A stretch of 64,000 bases of DNA, taken from the NCBI GenBank assembly GCA_019925095.2, contig CM034388.1, forward strand, positions 992,001 through 1,056,000, given 5' to 3'. Numbering within the stretch: the first letter of the stretch is position 1; each line of letters opens with the position of its first letter. This DNA is from Dendrolimus kikuchii (lineage: Eukaryota > Arthropoda > Insecta > Lepidoptera > Lasiocampidae). Made by a program: the position numbers and the translations under genes. Shown here piece after piece: positions 55,143 to 64,000 of this stretch. Under the pieces are notes generated by a model that was given only the letters and a program-made list of their open reading frames with translations, made no database searches and was not told the DNA's origin.

Positions 55143-55810
55143 CGTATGGGTGCGTTCCTTTGGACTCTTTCCTTACTAATATAGTACTAACACAAGTAAC
55201 TATTCAGTTCACTGGAACTCTCACACTAGGTACCTTAATAGAATAAAGCACAAAAAAATAGACAGCAGACTGTCTAATGATAATAACAGAAGATAGTGGC
55301 TAAATAACTTGCCTTGATGTTAGGAAAATGAATGTTCCCTATTAACTTGAATTTCGTTAAAGGCGCTCTTGTTACGCAGAGGCACTGAAAATTTTAAATG
55401 TAATAAATAAGAAAAATTCAAGTCTGTCTAGATCTGCTATACGAAACACGCGGTGGCTGAACTATATGCTGTGTGGTGGCACGATTATCGTACTCAAAAA
55501 ATTTTGGAACATAATCACATGATATGTTTCAAATTGATACAAAATGAAATATTATACAGAAGTCAGAATAAAAAGCTAAAACGAGCTGTTATACAAATGT
55601 AGTTCTGTAGTAATATGGGATGCCATTTACACCTGAAGGTAATTATCTTCTAGATGTAATTCGTAGTTATGAAGGGTAGAGATAAAAGTACCATCTTATA
55701 TGGACGGGAAATTAAAAAGTGTCCATCTGAAACTAGTGTTTCCAATACGAATCACAATAGTCATGGCGCGGTGTATGAACAACTACGTTTAAAAATTGAT
55801 GCAGTGCAAT
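55143..55810. other. Intergenic, no gene seen
   Basis: AT-rich with no long open frame or named repeat. Confidence 0.5.
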
Positions 55811-55814
55811 ATAA

Positions 55815-56475
55815 ATAATAGTTTAAAAAAACTAAAAAATACGCTTTTTAGAAAATCCAACTAAAAACTAGAAAATAAATTTGAATTAAAAATAGTGTAA
55901 GAAAAAATGATTTTATTGTAAAAAAAAAGCGTGGGGTGCATGGTATCAATAGTTTGAAAAGAACAAAATTCAAATTTATTTTCTATTTTTTTAGTTGAAT
56001 TTTCTAAAAAGCGTATTTTTTAGTTTTTTTTTTTTAACTATTATTTATTTTTTATTTTTTAGTGATTATTTAGTGATTTAATTCCGCTCTCTGTGGAACT
56101 TTGAAAAAAGAATTAAATACACTCTTATGATAAAATGGAACGTTGTGTGAAAATAAGCTTTTTTAAAAAGGTTTTTAAATATAAGCTTTTGAGATCCTGC
56201 ATATCATGTAGCAGCAGAGTGCTAGCCAAGACAAGTGAAACGAGACCAAACACGACGGCTCTATCTTGTTTAGTACAGGAGTTCCTATGGCCACCTTCCG
56301 ACTCCATCATCAGATCAGCTCCATGGTACTATATTATTGCATTGTCACGCGATATACACATACATGCAAAATTTCAGCTCAATCGGAAACCGGGAAGTCG
56401 ATCAAATTTAACTTGAAAGATTCCGTTACATACTAACATACGTATGAAACTAATAAAAGCGTATTAAAAATAAAA
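55815..56475 (+). mobile_element. Element D, copy 2
   Basis: Inverse partner of 42245-42870. Its 93-codon open frame is at 56135-56416. The AT-rich self-complementary part is at 55820-56050. Confidence 0.65.
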
Positions 56476-57072
56476 TGCCTATATGTAAAATCTCAATTAT
56501 TTACCTAGTCTAAAATAGTTTAATAAATATAAAGCTGTGAGAAAACGTGTAGAGTGATTTAATTATTGTGATTTTTTTTATTTATAACACAATAAATCGA
56601 AAATCTTTCGGTCCGTCTTTATTTTTTTATTCCACTCTAATTACTACCGCAGCCACCCTTATCATCCGCGATTTGACGGACACTTTTTCAAAACAGATAA
56701 TACCTCTAACCTCCATATTTGTAGTATACGCAAACGACAGAAGGATCATGAGAAGATAAGAAAAAAAAACACTTACCCCTGGCTGAAAAATTTCAACAAT
56801 AAATAAAGATAGTGCCCACAATAGTTCTACGCTGGCCGGGGCTTGTCCTTGGGTGCATTACTATATGGTGTAGACAGGGATAATCGCCGGTCAGTGTCAC
56901 GCCACATTTACATTAAACTTATCAAAGGGCCTCTACGTGTTGGCCTTTCCATGGCCCCACGCAAGCCCCCCAAATATCCGGGCCATTTTTATGGCCCGTG
57001 GTCTCAAAAGACATACAAATAATAAAGATAGTAAAATAAAATTAATATATTTTTAAACAATACATATTAATA

Positions 57073-57283
57073 TGACGGCCTCTTTGGTTGAGCGGGCTAA
57101 GCCTTTGCCGGCGTACCTCACTGCAACGCAGAGACCCGGGTTCGATTCCTGGTATAGTAAATTTCGGAAACGTATTTTCTCTCAGAATAGTCCGTTGTAT
57201 ATTACCCATAACACAAGCGTAACTTGCTTAATTTGGGGATATACAATGTGTGTGTTTGTCTGCCGATTATTATTATTATTATT
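57073..57283 (+). mobile_element. SINE1 with internal deletion
   Basis: Normal tRNA-like head. About 40 bases after CGTATTTTCTC are missing. ATT tail present. Confidence 0.82.
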
Positions 57284-57298
57284 AATATAATATATTAG

Positions 57299-57408
57299 CA
57301 AAACTACGTTTTAACGGTGTTAAACGCGGTAATTTATTAATTTATTAAATGTTAAAACGTAGTTATATTATGTATACAAATCGCGAAAACTTAAGAAAAT
57401 ATTAAGCA
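57299..57408. repeat. Hairpin repeat related to 11286-11383
   Basis: ACTACGTTTTAACGG and GTTAAAACGTAGT arms, then the shared TATGTATACAAATCGCGAAA part. Confidence 0.6.
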
Positions 57409-57461
57409 TGAAATTAATTATACTAATACAAAAGTTATTACAATGATATTTTTTTTGCTGT

Positions 57462-57734
57462 ATGAATTCAGCAGGCAGATGGCTCACCTGATGGAAAGCG
57501 GTTACCATCCTATGGACATTTGTAACAATAAAAGTGCTGCCGCTGTCTAAAGGGAGACTGGAACTTAGCCACTAATGCCGGATACAACTTAAGGTTGTTT
57601 TGGCAGCATACTCTGAACTAGGGTAGCCATCCAGACGGGTAAACCTACCACCTGGCTATCGGTTGTTTTGTCGCCTCTTACAACAGGCCGCCCGGCCGCA
57701 GGAAATTGTATTCTTTCTCCGTTCCTGCACAGAC
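57462..57734 (-). mobile_element. Family A retroposon, diverged
   Basis: All blocks present in order but with many changes and small gaps, one of the older full copies. Confidence 0.8.
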
Positions 57735-57744
57735 ATTATAATAT

Positions 57745-58247
57745 TGTTACAACTCAGGTCCCGACAAAAACAAAATCCACCTGCAGCTCTGAAACAAAGC
57801 ACATTTATTACCCGTCGGCATTTGACCTAATGACATTGAAATTCTTTTATGATCGTCTTCTTTTGTTTACTTATTGGCATAGGGCCTATTTTTGTATTGT
57901 AACCATTAGCCAGGTGTTACGGATTGTAAAGTAAAAGCTGATTCTAGGAAATTCGGTCACGCTTCCGGGCGCACACATTGCATTTGTGCAGTATAAAACA
58001 ATGACCTAATGGAGGGGCGTGGCAGTCGAGCGAGCACCACGAGCGAAGCGAGACGTGTGTACTACAATCGGGAATCAAATAAGTGACGGACTTTGTGTGT
58101 TTTATTGAATTACGACCTTCTGCATTACGTTTGGATTTGTTGCGTTCGGTTATATTTGTACCTGTGTTATACGTGTTTGTATAGTTCTAATAAACTCCAT
58201 AGTAATTCTAACGGCATTTTAATTCGAGTCCCGCTAAACTCGTAACA
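57745..58247 (+). mobile_element. Probable solo LTR
   Basis: Bounded by TGTTACAACT and reversed TGTTACGAGT (TG..CA ends), with a TATA-like GTATAAAA at 57991 and AATAAA at 58189. Flanks ATAT and ACAT differ by one base. No internal retroelement genes nearby. The element class is inferred only from this architecture. Confidence 0.5.
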
Positions 58248-58294
58248 ACATTTTAAAATGTTATTAAATTTTTTGTTATTCTGTTATCTTAATA

Positions 58295-58498
58295 TATATA
58301 AATTACGCGTCACGTTGTTTGTCCGCGATGGACTCCTAAACTACTTGACCGATTTTAATCAAATTTGCACACCGTGTGCAGTTTGATCCGACTTGAAAGA
58401 TAGGATAGCTTACATTTGGACCCGGTAGGTGGCGCTGGAATCGGGTTCTAAATTTTATTTCTTCAGGGCAGAACAACGTCTGCCGGGACAGCTAGTAT
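58295..58498 (+). mobile_element. Helitron-like element
   Basis: CTTAATATATATAAATTACG start, TTTGTCCGCGATGGACTC block, end CCGGGACAGCTAGT. Same family as 27640-27850. Confidence 0.68.
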
Positions 58499-58499
58499 A

Positions 58500-59300
58500 T
58501 ATATATTTATATATGTACCTATAATATGTATTATATGTTACTTACTTTCTGTTGAGGATTTTATGGAAGAAAATAAGTATAATTTAATTTTCATTTTAAT
58601 TGTTTTGAAATGCTTAATTTTTAATAATTATAACAGTCATGTCATTTTTTTTTAACATTTTTATGAAGTTCGGTATTTAGGTATTTTCAATATCAAGCAT
58701 GGTTATAGGGTACTTTTCACCTTTTGAGACAAGTGTGGTCTGTGTGTTTGTTACGGTTTCCCGGAAAAATTGCTGGACCGATTTGGTTGAAATTCAGTAT
58801 ATAGGTAGTTTCAATACCGCGGGGGGATATGGGATACTTTTTATCATGTCAAATACCAAAATATTTTTTTGGGAATCAGAAAATAAAAAATATACTTTTT
58901 GATGTCAACCCTTAGTTATACGTATAGAGGGTATCACTAATTATGATTTTTTTTTTTGCATTTGGACACATATTCTTGTAGTGACATATAGACGTGTAAT
59001 TTTTGAAGAAAATAATTTTAACGGACACGAAGGTTTTATACGGGCTCCGTTTTGTCAAAATATGTACGGAATCCTAAAACAGCATCGGAATTTTAAAACC
59101 ATACTTACAGTTCTTGGCTAGAATAGTAATAATAGAAGTTTAAACTGCTGCTATAGTATTGAGGTCATAACCCATCAGAGCCACTCGACTCCCCCAGCAC
59201 CGAATCGCCTCGCTAACAAATTGCCCACGCGTGGACGGCGAGTTGACCACTGGTGATAACCCACGGCTCGGAATGTTAAAAAATATCAGTTGAAGTTTTT
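58500..59300. other. Intergenic, no gene seen
   Basis: AT-rich. A stretch at 58700-58870 (GTTTCCCGGAAAAATTGCTG) has the look of an old repeat but could not be assigned. Confidence 0.45.
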
Positions 59301-59309
59301 TTTTTTTAA

Positions 59310-59552
59310 CTAGCTGTCCCGGCAGACGTTGTCCTGCCCTGAAAGAATAAAAATCTAGGCCCCGATTCCAGTACCTCCTACCAGTTCCAATTGTGAGTCT
59401 AAACTTTCTAAGATTAGGAGGATCCTAGAACCCGATTCCAGCGCCACCTACCGGTTCCAGTTCCACACACAAAAAGTTTAATCAAATTCGGTAAAGTCGT
59501 TCTCAAGTTATATGCGTACATACATTTCTACGATTCATTTTTGTATATAAGA
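59310..59552 (-). mobile_element. Helitron-like element
   Basis: Reversed copy starting ACTAGCTGTCCCGGCAGACG. Shares CAGCGCCACCTACCGGTTCC with 25296 and 45829. Confidence 0.65.
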
Positions 59553-60051
59553 TTAATACTTACTCGAGTCTGAAATATGTTTAAAATATATATCATTTTT
59601 CAAGTAGGGCTCTTATAGTTTCAGAAGAGTCCATAGGGTCTCGTCTGAAACTAGAGGCCATCGACAAACTGCGACACACGAATTTCAAGATTTTTTGACC
59701 AATCCCCAGTCCTTGTAACAGCTGGTAACATCCATGAAACTCTTCTAGGGTTACCAACATTTTCTCAGCGAAATACAGTATTTTTCAAGAAAACTTATTA
59801 AAAAATATAGTACACTCCTAAAAAATACATTTTATGGAAAAAAATAAAAATAGACAAAGATTTTTTGTTACTTATTTATTTTTATAAAAACTTTTATAAA
59901 ATCTTTGCACTTTTTGCATTTTTTAACAATGTTTTGTCTGAAATAAAAGTGTCATATGCTTTTATTACATTCAATTTTGAGATTAATATGAATCAAAAGC
60001 TCATTTTTTATTAATGAGATACTACTTCTGTTTCTCTCTTCTCGCCATTTT

Positions 60052-60362
60052 GGGAGTTTTTGGCGGGAACTAAAAGGAGATGTTGTGCTGTGCAGTTTTA
60101 TTTTCTAAAAATGTGTAAAATTACTCTAAAATGAACAATAGTTGTAGGATATTGATAGTTTTTGAGTAGTAATTATGTGTTTTGTGAGAAATGTGAACAG
60201 TGTAAACAAATGTGGCCTTTTGAGTTGTCACAAGAACTCCTTTGAATGGCACTAGCTGATTACCTACAGTTCAGCTGTGCTACACATAGGCTTAGGAAAA
60301 TAAAGAAACTATATTGCAAACTAAGATCTGGCTTAAAGGCCTAGCTGCCAAGCCATAAAATC
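60052..60362 (+). mobile_element. Family C repeat, complete-looking
   Basis: GAGTTTTTGGCGGGAACTAA to AGGCCTAGCTGCCAAGCCAT, uninterrupted. Compare with the split copy at 16776. Confidence 0.75.
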
Positions 60363-60548
60363 CAAAATATATCTCGCCATTTTGAATTCATAACTGAAAA
60401 AATCCTTTCGCGCGTTAATTATTTTTAAAAATAAATATTTGTTTGTTAGATTTCAGTGTTGAAAATATAGTATTTTTGCGTACTATATATTTCTTCAACA
60501 GTATATAGTACGCCGACCCGGAATATAGTACTATACTACAATCAGGAG

Positions 60549-60882
60549 TTGGTCTGAAAGAGAGTGTCGGGGTGAAGGTAAGGAAAGGAATGCTGCGGTG
60601 GTTCGGGCATGTGGAAAGAATGCATGATGAAAGAATGACTAAACAGACATACAATGCAAAAGTGGATGGATGCAAAAGTCGTGGAAGGCCACGACACACC
60701 TTCCATGATCAAATTGATCGTGTACCAGCAGAAGGTGATGTCAGGAGCCTTAAGAACAGACGAGCGTGCATGCAAGAGCTATAAATGTCAAAGAAGCAAG
60801 TGAGGTGTGTAAGAATAAGCCTGAATGGCGCTCTGTTGTTCGTGCCTACTCCGCAAGAGAACTGGCGTGAAGTTATGTATGT
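60549..60882 (+). mobile_element. Family B LINE tail
   Basis: From GTTGGTCTGAAAGAGAG to TATGTATGTAC. A two-base loss at ATGCAAGAG breaks the frame. Confidence 0.85.
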
Positions 60883-61085
60883 ACTTATACTAACAATTCA
60901 AATCAAAGTTACAGTCTTCTCGCCTTTTTATCGACAAAGTTATTTATCAAATCATCTATAGTTGAAGACGATTTCAATTTTTCTAGATTATCTGCCTCTA
61001 TAGACAATAATGAGAAGTCTGATAACCGTTTCTGTTGGCCCAGCTGTTGTTCTCAAAAATGTTAGTAATGTATACACATTTTCAC

Positions 61086-61155
61086 ACTTTCGGGGCCCCT
61101 GTAGCCTGGGGGCCGCGTATCATTGACACGGCTGACACCGCGATAGCTACGCCTC
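61086..61155. repeat. Right arm of the hAT-like element seen at 8627-8695
   Basis: GGGGCCCCTGTAGCCTGGGG to GATAGCTACGCCTCTG, about 70 bases, nearly the same as the 8.6-kb copy. Confidence 0.6.
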
Positions 61156-61164
61156 TGACAATGA

Positions 61165-61430
61165 TACAAAGAGATCGCGATAGATTAGAAGCATTTGAAA
61201 TGTGGTGTTGGAGACGCATGGAGAGAATAAGTCGGAAAGAAAAGAAGACCAATGAAGAAGTACTGGATATGATAAAGGAGAAACGCACATTTTAAAAACT
61301 CAGGAGGAAAGATGGGAAAAGATGTTTGGCCATTTGTTACGACACGACACCTTCTTAAGCACGTTAATCGAAGGCAAAGTGGAAGCAGGTAGAGGGAAGG
61401 GAAGACCAAGGCGAGCATTCATGGATTTAT
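61165..61430 (+). pseudogene. RTE-type LINE C-terminus, frame broken
   Basis: RLEAFEMWCWRRMERISRKE then KKTNEEVLDMIKEKRTF, a stop, and the continuation EAGRGKGRPRRAFMD in another frame. Followed at once by a family A copy. Confidence 0.75.
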
Positions 61431-61433
61431 TTA

Positions 61434-61740
61434 TTTTTTATTGCAGGAGTTCAGCAGACAGGCAGACGGCCCACTTGATGGAAAGCGGTTACCATCGCCT
61501 ATGGACATTTGCAACACCGAAAGTGCTACAGTGCTGCTGCTCTCTTAAGGGAGACTGGAACCTGGTCACTAATGCCGGAACACAACTCAAGGTTGTTATG
61601 GCGGAATACTCTAAACCAGGGGTGGTAGCTATCCAGTCGGGCAAATGCCCTACCACCTAGCTGTGGGTTGTTTTTTCGCCTCTTACGACAGGCCGCCCCA
61701 ACGCAGGAAATTGTATTCTTTCTCCGTTCCTGCACGGATA
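61434..61740 (-). mobile_element. Family A retroposon, complete
   Basis: TTATTGCAGGAGTTCAGC to TTCCTGCACGGATAG, close to the 27.3-kb copy. Confidence 0.87.
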
Positions 61741-61828
61741 GAAGTTCCACTGGAAAACAGTTTTTGAAGGTTATACACATAAATTAAAATTTAATTATGC
61801 TTCCTAGTCTATGTACACCGCTTCCCAA

Positions 61829-61880
61829 CGTGCTATTGCTGTTAAGGAGAAGAAGCTGCAAGAAACTCCCCAACAGCACG
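61829..61880 (-). other. Conserved covarying hairpin, copy 4
   Basis: On the - strand CGTGCT pairs with AGCACG and CTGTT with AACAG, with a TTTCTTGCAGCTTC loop. Surrounding element not identified. Confidence 0.65.
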
Positions 61881-61899
61881 TCTAGCTAAAAATTGTTTT

Positions 61900-62500
61900 T
61901 CTTTATATTTCTTATTCCATTTAAATCTCAACTATATAATAAAATCTTTTATTGATGTAACAATATAAACAAGGTAACTAATTATAAAAAAACTAAATTA
62001 TAAATAAATTAAACTAAAAATAAACCATATATACAAACTAAAATTAAAGTATAAAATCTAGTTCTAGACCGCTGTCAGGCGGAAACGTGCCCAAAAGACT
62101 GGCCACGTTGCCTCTCTGAATGGCAATGCTGATGCGTTGTCCGCGGTATAAACCAGTCTTTTGGTCACGTGAGACATCCACCAGACGTTTGAATCTCAAC
62201 TTCTTTTTTTTATAAGTTTTGTACAGAAGTATGTTACAGGATTAGGTTTCGAAGAATTAATGGAGACTATAGCGCGGCAAGAGTATACGTGGGCAGGAAG
62301 TAGGAAGCATAATCGGCGAAGATTCCGTGTTGTACATAGAAGTAAAACAACTGGCCCATAACAGAGAAGATTTGAGGAGACTCCACCGACAAGAGCATAG
62401 CTCTTGAATGATAGGTAGATAGAAACAAATATTATCAAATTGAACATTTCGTGATTGAAAATAGAACTTATTAGGGTCGACTTTTCAACCTTATATATAA
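61900..62500. other. Intergenic, no gene seen
   Basis: Mostly AT-rich. The stretch near 62070-62170 is GC-richer but has no recognisable frame. Confidence 0.45.
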
Positions 62501-62507
62501 TAAATAA

Positions 62508-62797
62508 TATCAGCCCATAAATGTCCCACTGCTGGGCTCGGGCCTCCCATTATATGGGGAAACGGACGTATACCCGCCACGCTTGTCCAAGGCGGCTTGG
62601 CAGGTTTGACACATCGGTTATGTCGATGTGCAGGTTGCATCACGATGTTTTCCTTCACCGTTATTAGCAGGTGGTAATTGTAACAATATGCACATTAGAT
62701 CAGAAAACTGACTAGTGGTGCATGCGTTCCGGCCAGGATCGAACCCGCGCCCTCTGAGTTTGGGACGCGTGCACTAGCCATTACGCTACCACGACTC
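62508..62797 (-). mobile_element. SINE2, tRNA-derived
   Basis: Same order as 46950-47245, with reversed B box GGATCGAACCCGCG and A-box part CTAGCCATTACGCTAC. Confidence 0.83.
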
Positions 62798-62805
62798 TAT
62801 ATAAA

Positions 62806-63040
62806 AATACTAATATATAAAGCTGAACAGTTTGTTTGTTTAAACGCGTTAATCTCAGGAACTACTGGTCTGATTTGAAAAGTTCTTTCAGTGTTCGATA
62901 GCCCATTTATTGAGGAAGGCTATAGGCTATATATCATCACGCTAAGACCAATAGGAGCGGAGCAGCAATGAAAAATGATTCAAAATCGGGGGGGCTTTGA
63001 AAACAAATTCCACGCGGACGGCATCGCGGGCACAGCTAGT
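62806..63040 (+). mobile_element. Helitron-like element
   Basis: ATACTAATATATAAAGCTGA start, GCTATAGGCTATATATCATC block, end CGGGCACAGCTAGT. Confidence 0.7.
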
Positions 63041-63197
63041 CATCAGATAAAAGTTATTAGTCGAATAAATTATAACCTGAGTAAATTCAAAACCATTCAA
63101 CTGTTTTAATCATGCCACTGACCTTTTAATCTTTTCATGTTTATAATTTATTCTATAAATAACTTTTATCTAGTGGTTGCAAAATCGGCCCTTATAC

Positions 63198-63296
63198 ATA
63201 CATACATACATAACTTCACGCCAGTTCCCTTGCGGGGTAAGCACAAACAACAGAGTGCCATTTAGGCTTATTCTTACACACCTCACTTGCCTCTTA
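63198..63296 (-). mobile_element. Family B LINE tail, shortest copy
   Basis: CATACATACATAACTTCACG to CACCTCACTTGCCTCTTA, about 100 bases. Confidence 0.8.
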
Positions 63297-63654
63297 TAGT
63301 TAAATAAAATATTTATGTATTACTATACAAACGATCAAAACTTACGAAAACCTGGAAAATTGTTAATTAGTTATTAAGTTATTTTATAAACATTAGTACC
63401 TATATATTACTCTGAATAAAAAGTAGATACAAAATCTTTTCAAAATTGACTGCAAATAAATGTGATATTATTTATTAACAAATTTAAGGTTATACAAAGC
63501 CTGTTACAAATTTAATTAGATATAATCGAATACAATGCAAGAAAACTTAACTTATTTGTATTGTATTCTACTCTAGTCATAGTGATGTTATTGTAAAAAT
63601 CTTAAATAACAAACTAGCTGGTATATCCAGCTATTTGTATTTACTTTTTTTTAT

Positions 63655-63912
63655 GTTTAAGGCTTGGCACCTAGGCCTTTAAGCCAGGCGCAGTTGTATT
63701 GTAGGCTACAATCCTCACCATTCAACGGAGTTCTTGTGAAAACTCAAAAGGCCACATTTGACTATACAGTTCACATTTCTCACAAAAACACATAATCACT
63801 ACTCAAAAACTATCAATATCCTACAACTATTGTTCATTTTTGAGAGATTTTACACATTTTTAAATAATAAAACTGCACAGCACAACGTCCCCTTTCAGTT
63901 CCCGCCAAAAAC
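63655..63912 (-). mobile_element. Family C repeat
   Basis: GGCTTGGCACCTAGGCCTTT to TTCCCGCCAAAAACTTC. The first 40 bases of another copy follow at 63936. Confidence 0.7.
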
Positions 63913-64000
63913 TTCTATTTATTTTTTTATATATTTATGGCTTGGCAACTAGGCCTTTAAGCCAGAACTCCTATTTACTTTTTATATTTCCACAGATATC

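Overview
This is nuclear DNA of an insect, almost certainly a moth or butterfly. There are no bacterial-style gene runs. Genes are split by GT/AG introns, and most of the window is made of repeat types familiar from Lepidoptera: RTE, R1, Jockey and R4/Dong LINE pieces, a Penelope-like element, tRNA-derived SINEs, Helitron-like elements with CTAGT-type ends, hAT, pogo and Harbinger relatives, and AT-rich microsatellites. Family names rest on translated motifs and terminal sequences read by eye, not on a database search.

Two host genes can be supported. The first is an intact fatty acyl-CoA reductase (FAR) on the + strand. It has ten coding exons between 2711 and 43329 and encodes 531 residues. 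Exon phases agree at all nine junctions, and both the nucleotide-binding glycine motif and the YxxxK active-site motif are present. Its introns hold most of the mobile DNA: intron 1 is about 27.8 kb, and intron 8 (3.6 kb) holds an R4/Dong fragment. The second gene (49964-52922, +, two exons, 644 residues) encodes an unrecognised protein with a signal peptide, a cysteine-containing ectodomain, one membrane span and a long Ser/Lys-rich tail. A possible last exon of a third gene lies on the - strand at 53205-53288.

Layout. 1-2700: inverted-repeat element and LINE tails upstream of FAR. 2711-30725: FAR exon 1 and intron 1. This intron holds an almost complete RTE-type LINE nested in a hAT-like element (4362-8695), a pogo-like element (10.6-11.9 kb), R1-type fragments, a LINE broken by an inverted-repeat arm (12-14.2 kb), a Penelope-like fragment (18.8-19.6 kb), a Jockey 3' end (22.2-23.3 kb) and TA microsatellites near 29.7-30.0 kb. 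30726-43329: the remaining FAR exons, with a 1.2-kb inverted repeat in intron 2. 43.3-49.9 kb: SINEs, retroposons and Helitron-like DNA. 49.96-52.92 kb: membrane-protein gene. 53.4-55.1 kb: Harbinger-like element containing a MADF exon and a hAT MITE. 55.8-64 kb: further repeats, a probable solo LTR and LINE pieces.

Two families dominate. Family A is a poly(A) retroposon of about 310 bp with some two dozen full or partial copies. Family B consists of sixteen 5'-truncated tails of one RTE-like LINE that end in (TATG)n, and at least seven of them keep target-site duplications of 8-13 bp. Family A strands are given by the direction of the poly(A) tail. The most interesting non-coding signal is a hairpin found in four different retroelement tails whose stem changes by compensatory pairs.
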